From Litsea cubeba (taxonomy: Eukaryota; Streptophyta; Magnoliopsida; Laurales; Lauraceae), in contig CM022944.1 of the NCBI GenBank assembly GCA_012931725.1, forward strand, positions 60,738,247 to 60,802,246: a stretch of 64,000 nt of DNA, written 5' to 3'. Of the stretch, positions 62,407 to 64,000 are shown one piece after another (position 1 is the first letter of the stretch; each line of letters begins with the position of its first letter). A program made the translations under genes and the position numbers. The notes below the pieces were generated by a model. That model ran no database searches. It saw only the letters and a program-made list of their open reading frames with translations, and was not told the DNA's origin.

Positions 62407-64000
62407 TGCATTTGACCTTTTTATTATCTCGCAAGGGTTGAATCTTTCAGCGTTGTTTTAACGTAAACATGTATTATTTGCATTAATTTCCATCTTTTTA
62501 TGTTCAATTGATAAAACTATCCATAACTTTAATGACTGTTATCTCACTCTCAGCTTAGCATTTATCTAGTGATATGTGACAAGAGTATGTTTGAAGTGCT
62601 GATCTTGATTGGTATTAGATGTTCTTATGATATATTACTTTTCATGAAAACTTAAATGATAAAAATGCAAATGGGGCATTCAAGTAATCATTTTTGTGCT
62701 TTCTTGGTTGTTTCAAGTATTGACATGGATCTAAGATACATTAGATTGTAGGTAATGTCAGCTTTTGTAGAGCTTCAATCGATTAATGAAGATAGTTCTT
62801 CATCTATTTTAGATGTTTGTTGTGATGTGTAATTGTTTTGATCTCGGTTTTCTAATGAGTACAATGTGAAGAGGTGTTTGTTGTGCATTCTTTAGCTTAT
62901 GGGATTCATCTGATTAGATCTTCCCATCCTTATTATTATTTTTTAGTTTAGTCCCTAATCCATGCTGATTTTGGCAGTGACTTGGTACTTATTTTCAACT
63001 GTTTGTGTGTAAAAACCTAGGTTCTATTAAAAGTTCAATTAGCCCCGCTATGATTGTGAAGGATTGGCATTGTTTATTAATTGTCTTGATTGTAGGACTG
63101 AATATTTTGAATGATGTAGTCAGGTGAACAGATATTTTAGCCCTATTAATTTGCTTCTTATGTAACATTAGTCAATTTGGTTGTCTCCTGAGTTAATTCA
63201 TGGTTCTCTCCTGAGTTAATTCATGGTTCTCGTCTGTTTCTCACCCAGGCTTATTTTCATAACCTGTAACCACTTGGTTGCCAGTTCTCATCATGTCACC
63301 ATTGGGGAGAAAAAAAAAAGAAAATTAGTCAGTAGTAACTTCTTTTAGAAAGTGTTTTTATCTATCAAATGTATACCAGAATAATGCCTTGTTATTTATT
63401 TATTTCTCATTCTATCTCTTTGTTTTTTACATTAAAGTATATTGGAAAGCTTGGTGCTAACTTTGAGGTCTATCAGAACGATGAGCTCATAGTGGAGAAA
63501 ATAAAAATATAAGCATTTTCTCATTTGTATTAATAGTGTTTTTTATATGACTTATGCTTACTTAACAAAACCCATCAGATTTATGGAGTTGACCATTCCT
63601 CCTTTTTCAGGTCACCTCAAGATTCAGGCATATCTTTGCAAGTTGTTTTGGAGCTTGGACCTTATATACCTTTATTCAATGTTTAAATGGGCTTACAATG
63701 CATTGGGGAGGCTTTTGGAGGTGAGTGAGTTCCGCCATTAGTATTTTCCAAATTTAAGTCTATTGCTATCTAGTTGTTTTTTCTATTAAGTTTTAACTAT
63801 GTATTGAAGCTTATTGCATCTATTAACTAAAGATCATTATGCTTTTGAATGGCCACTGACACTCCATAGTTAACAAGGCTCCTTGTCCACTTACAAATGA
63901 TAACAATTTTGCGATAACTTTAAGTCAGTTCTGCTGGAGGTATCTCACTAAGTGAAATTCTACCATTATAATTCTATCTCCGAAGTTGAAGTCGTATGAT
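62407..64000. other. AT-rich non-coding sequence, no terminus seen
   Basis: No subterminal CGTCGG motifs, no CACTA end and no domain. A short exon-like block (63438-63511) after AAAG reads YIGKLGANFEVYQNDELIVEKI; I cannot assign it. This may be the 3' part of the CACTA element or flanking DNA. Confidence 0.4.

Overview
This window is plant nuclear DNA, most likely from a flowering plant and probably a eudicot. It consists almost entirely of transposable elements inserted into one another. The evidence is four LTR retrotransposons of typical plant lineages with primer sites of plant type, one CACTA (En/Spm) DNA transposon with two transposase genes, GT-AG introns, and T-rich or CT-rich non-coding DNA. 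I see no intact ordinary host gene and no rRNA or tRNA gene.

Layout from left to right. (1) 1-8495 is a minus-strand Ty1/copia element with 2-kb LTRs; its 3' LTR runs off the left edge and its coding region is full of stops. It sits inside the 3' LTR of (2) a minus-strand Ty3/gypsy chromovirus of Tekay/Del type (8496-18567), also decayed, whose 5' LTR lacks its outermost ~30 bp. (3) 18568-19920 is non-coding flank that may hold a cut-off first exon of a host gene. (4) A plus-strand CACTA element begins at 19921 and is followed to its last recognisable exon at 62406; no right terminus is seen before the window ends. Its tnp2 and tnp1 genes are pseudogenes. (5) A nearly intact Ty3/gypsy chromovirus of Galadriel/CRM type (24883-31338, target duplication AAGAG) lies in the CACTA leader. 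(6) A 23.27-kb Ty3/gypsy element of the Tat lineage (35138-58408, minus strand, target duplication ATTAG, LTRs of 2633 and 2632 bp that look almost identical) lies inside an intron of tnp2.

The Tat element is the most interesting part. Between pol and its 3' LTR it carries a complete five-exon gene on the opposite strand (38895-43612). The gene has its own TATA box and upstream repeats, four phase-1 introns, and a predicted product of 1225 residues with a plant-mobile-domain-like region and a C-terminal coiled coil. The reading frame is open throughout, whereas gag-pro-pol of the same copy is broken by several one-base frame changes. Around this gene and in the LTRs lie at least five families of tandem repeats whose units can each fold into a hairpin. 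In three families the paired arms change together between units (compensatory changes). In the nine-unit array at 44358-44744 most imperfect pairs become G-U wobbles if the RNA is read from the minus strand, the sense strand of the retrotransposon. I infer that the element carries selected RNA structures as well as a captured or long-carried accessory gene.
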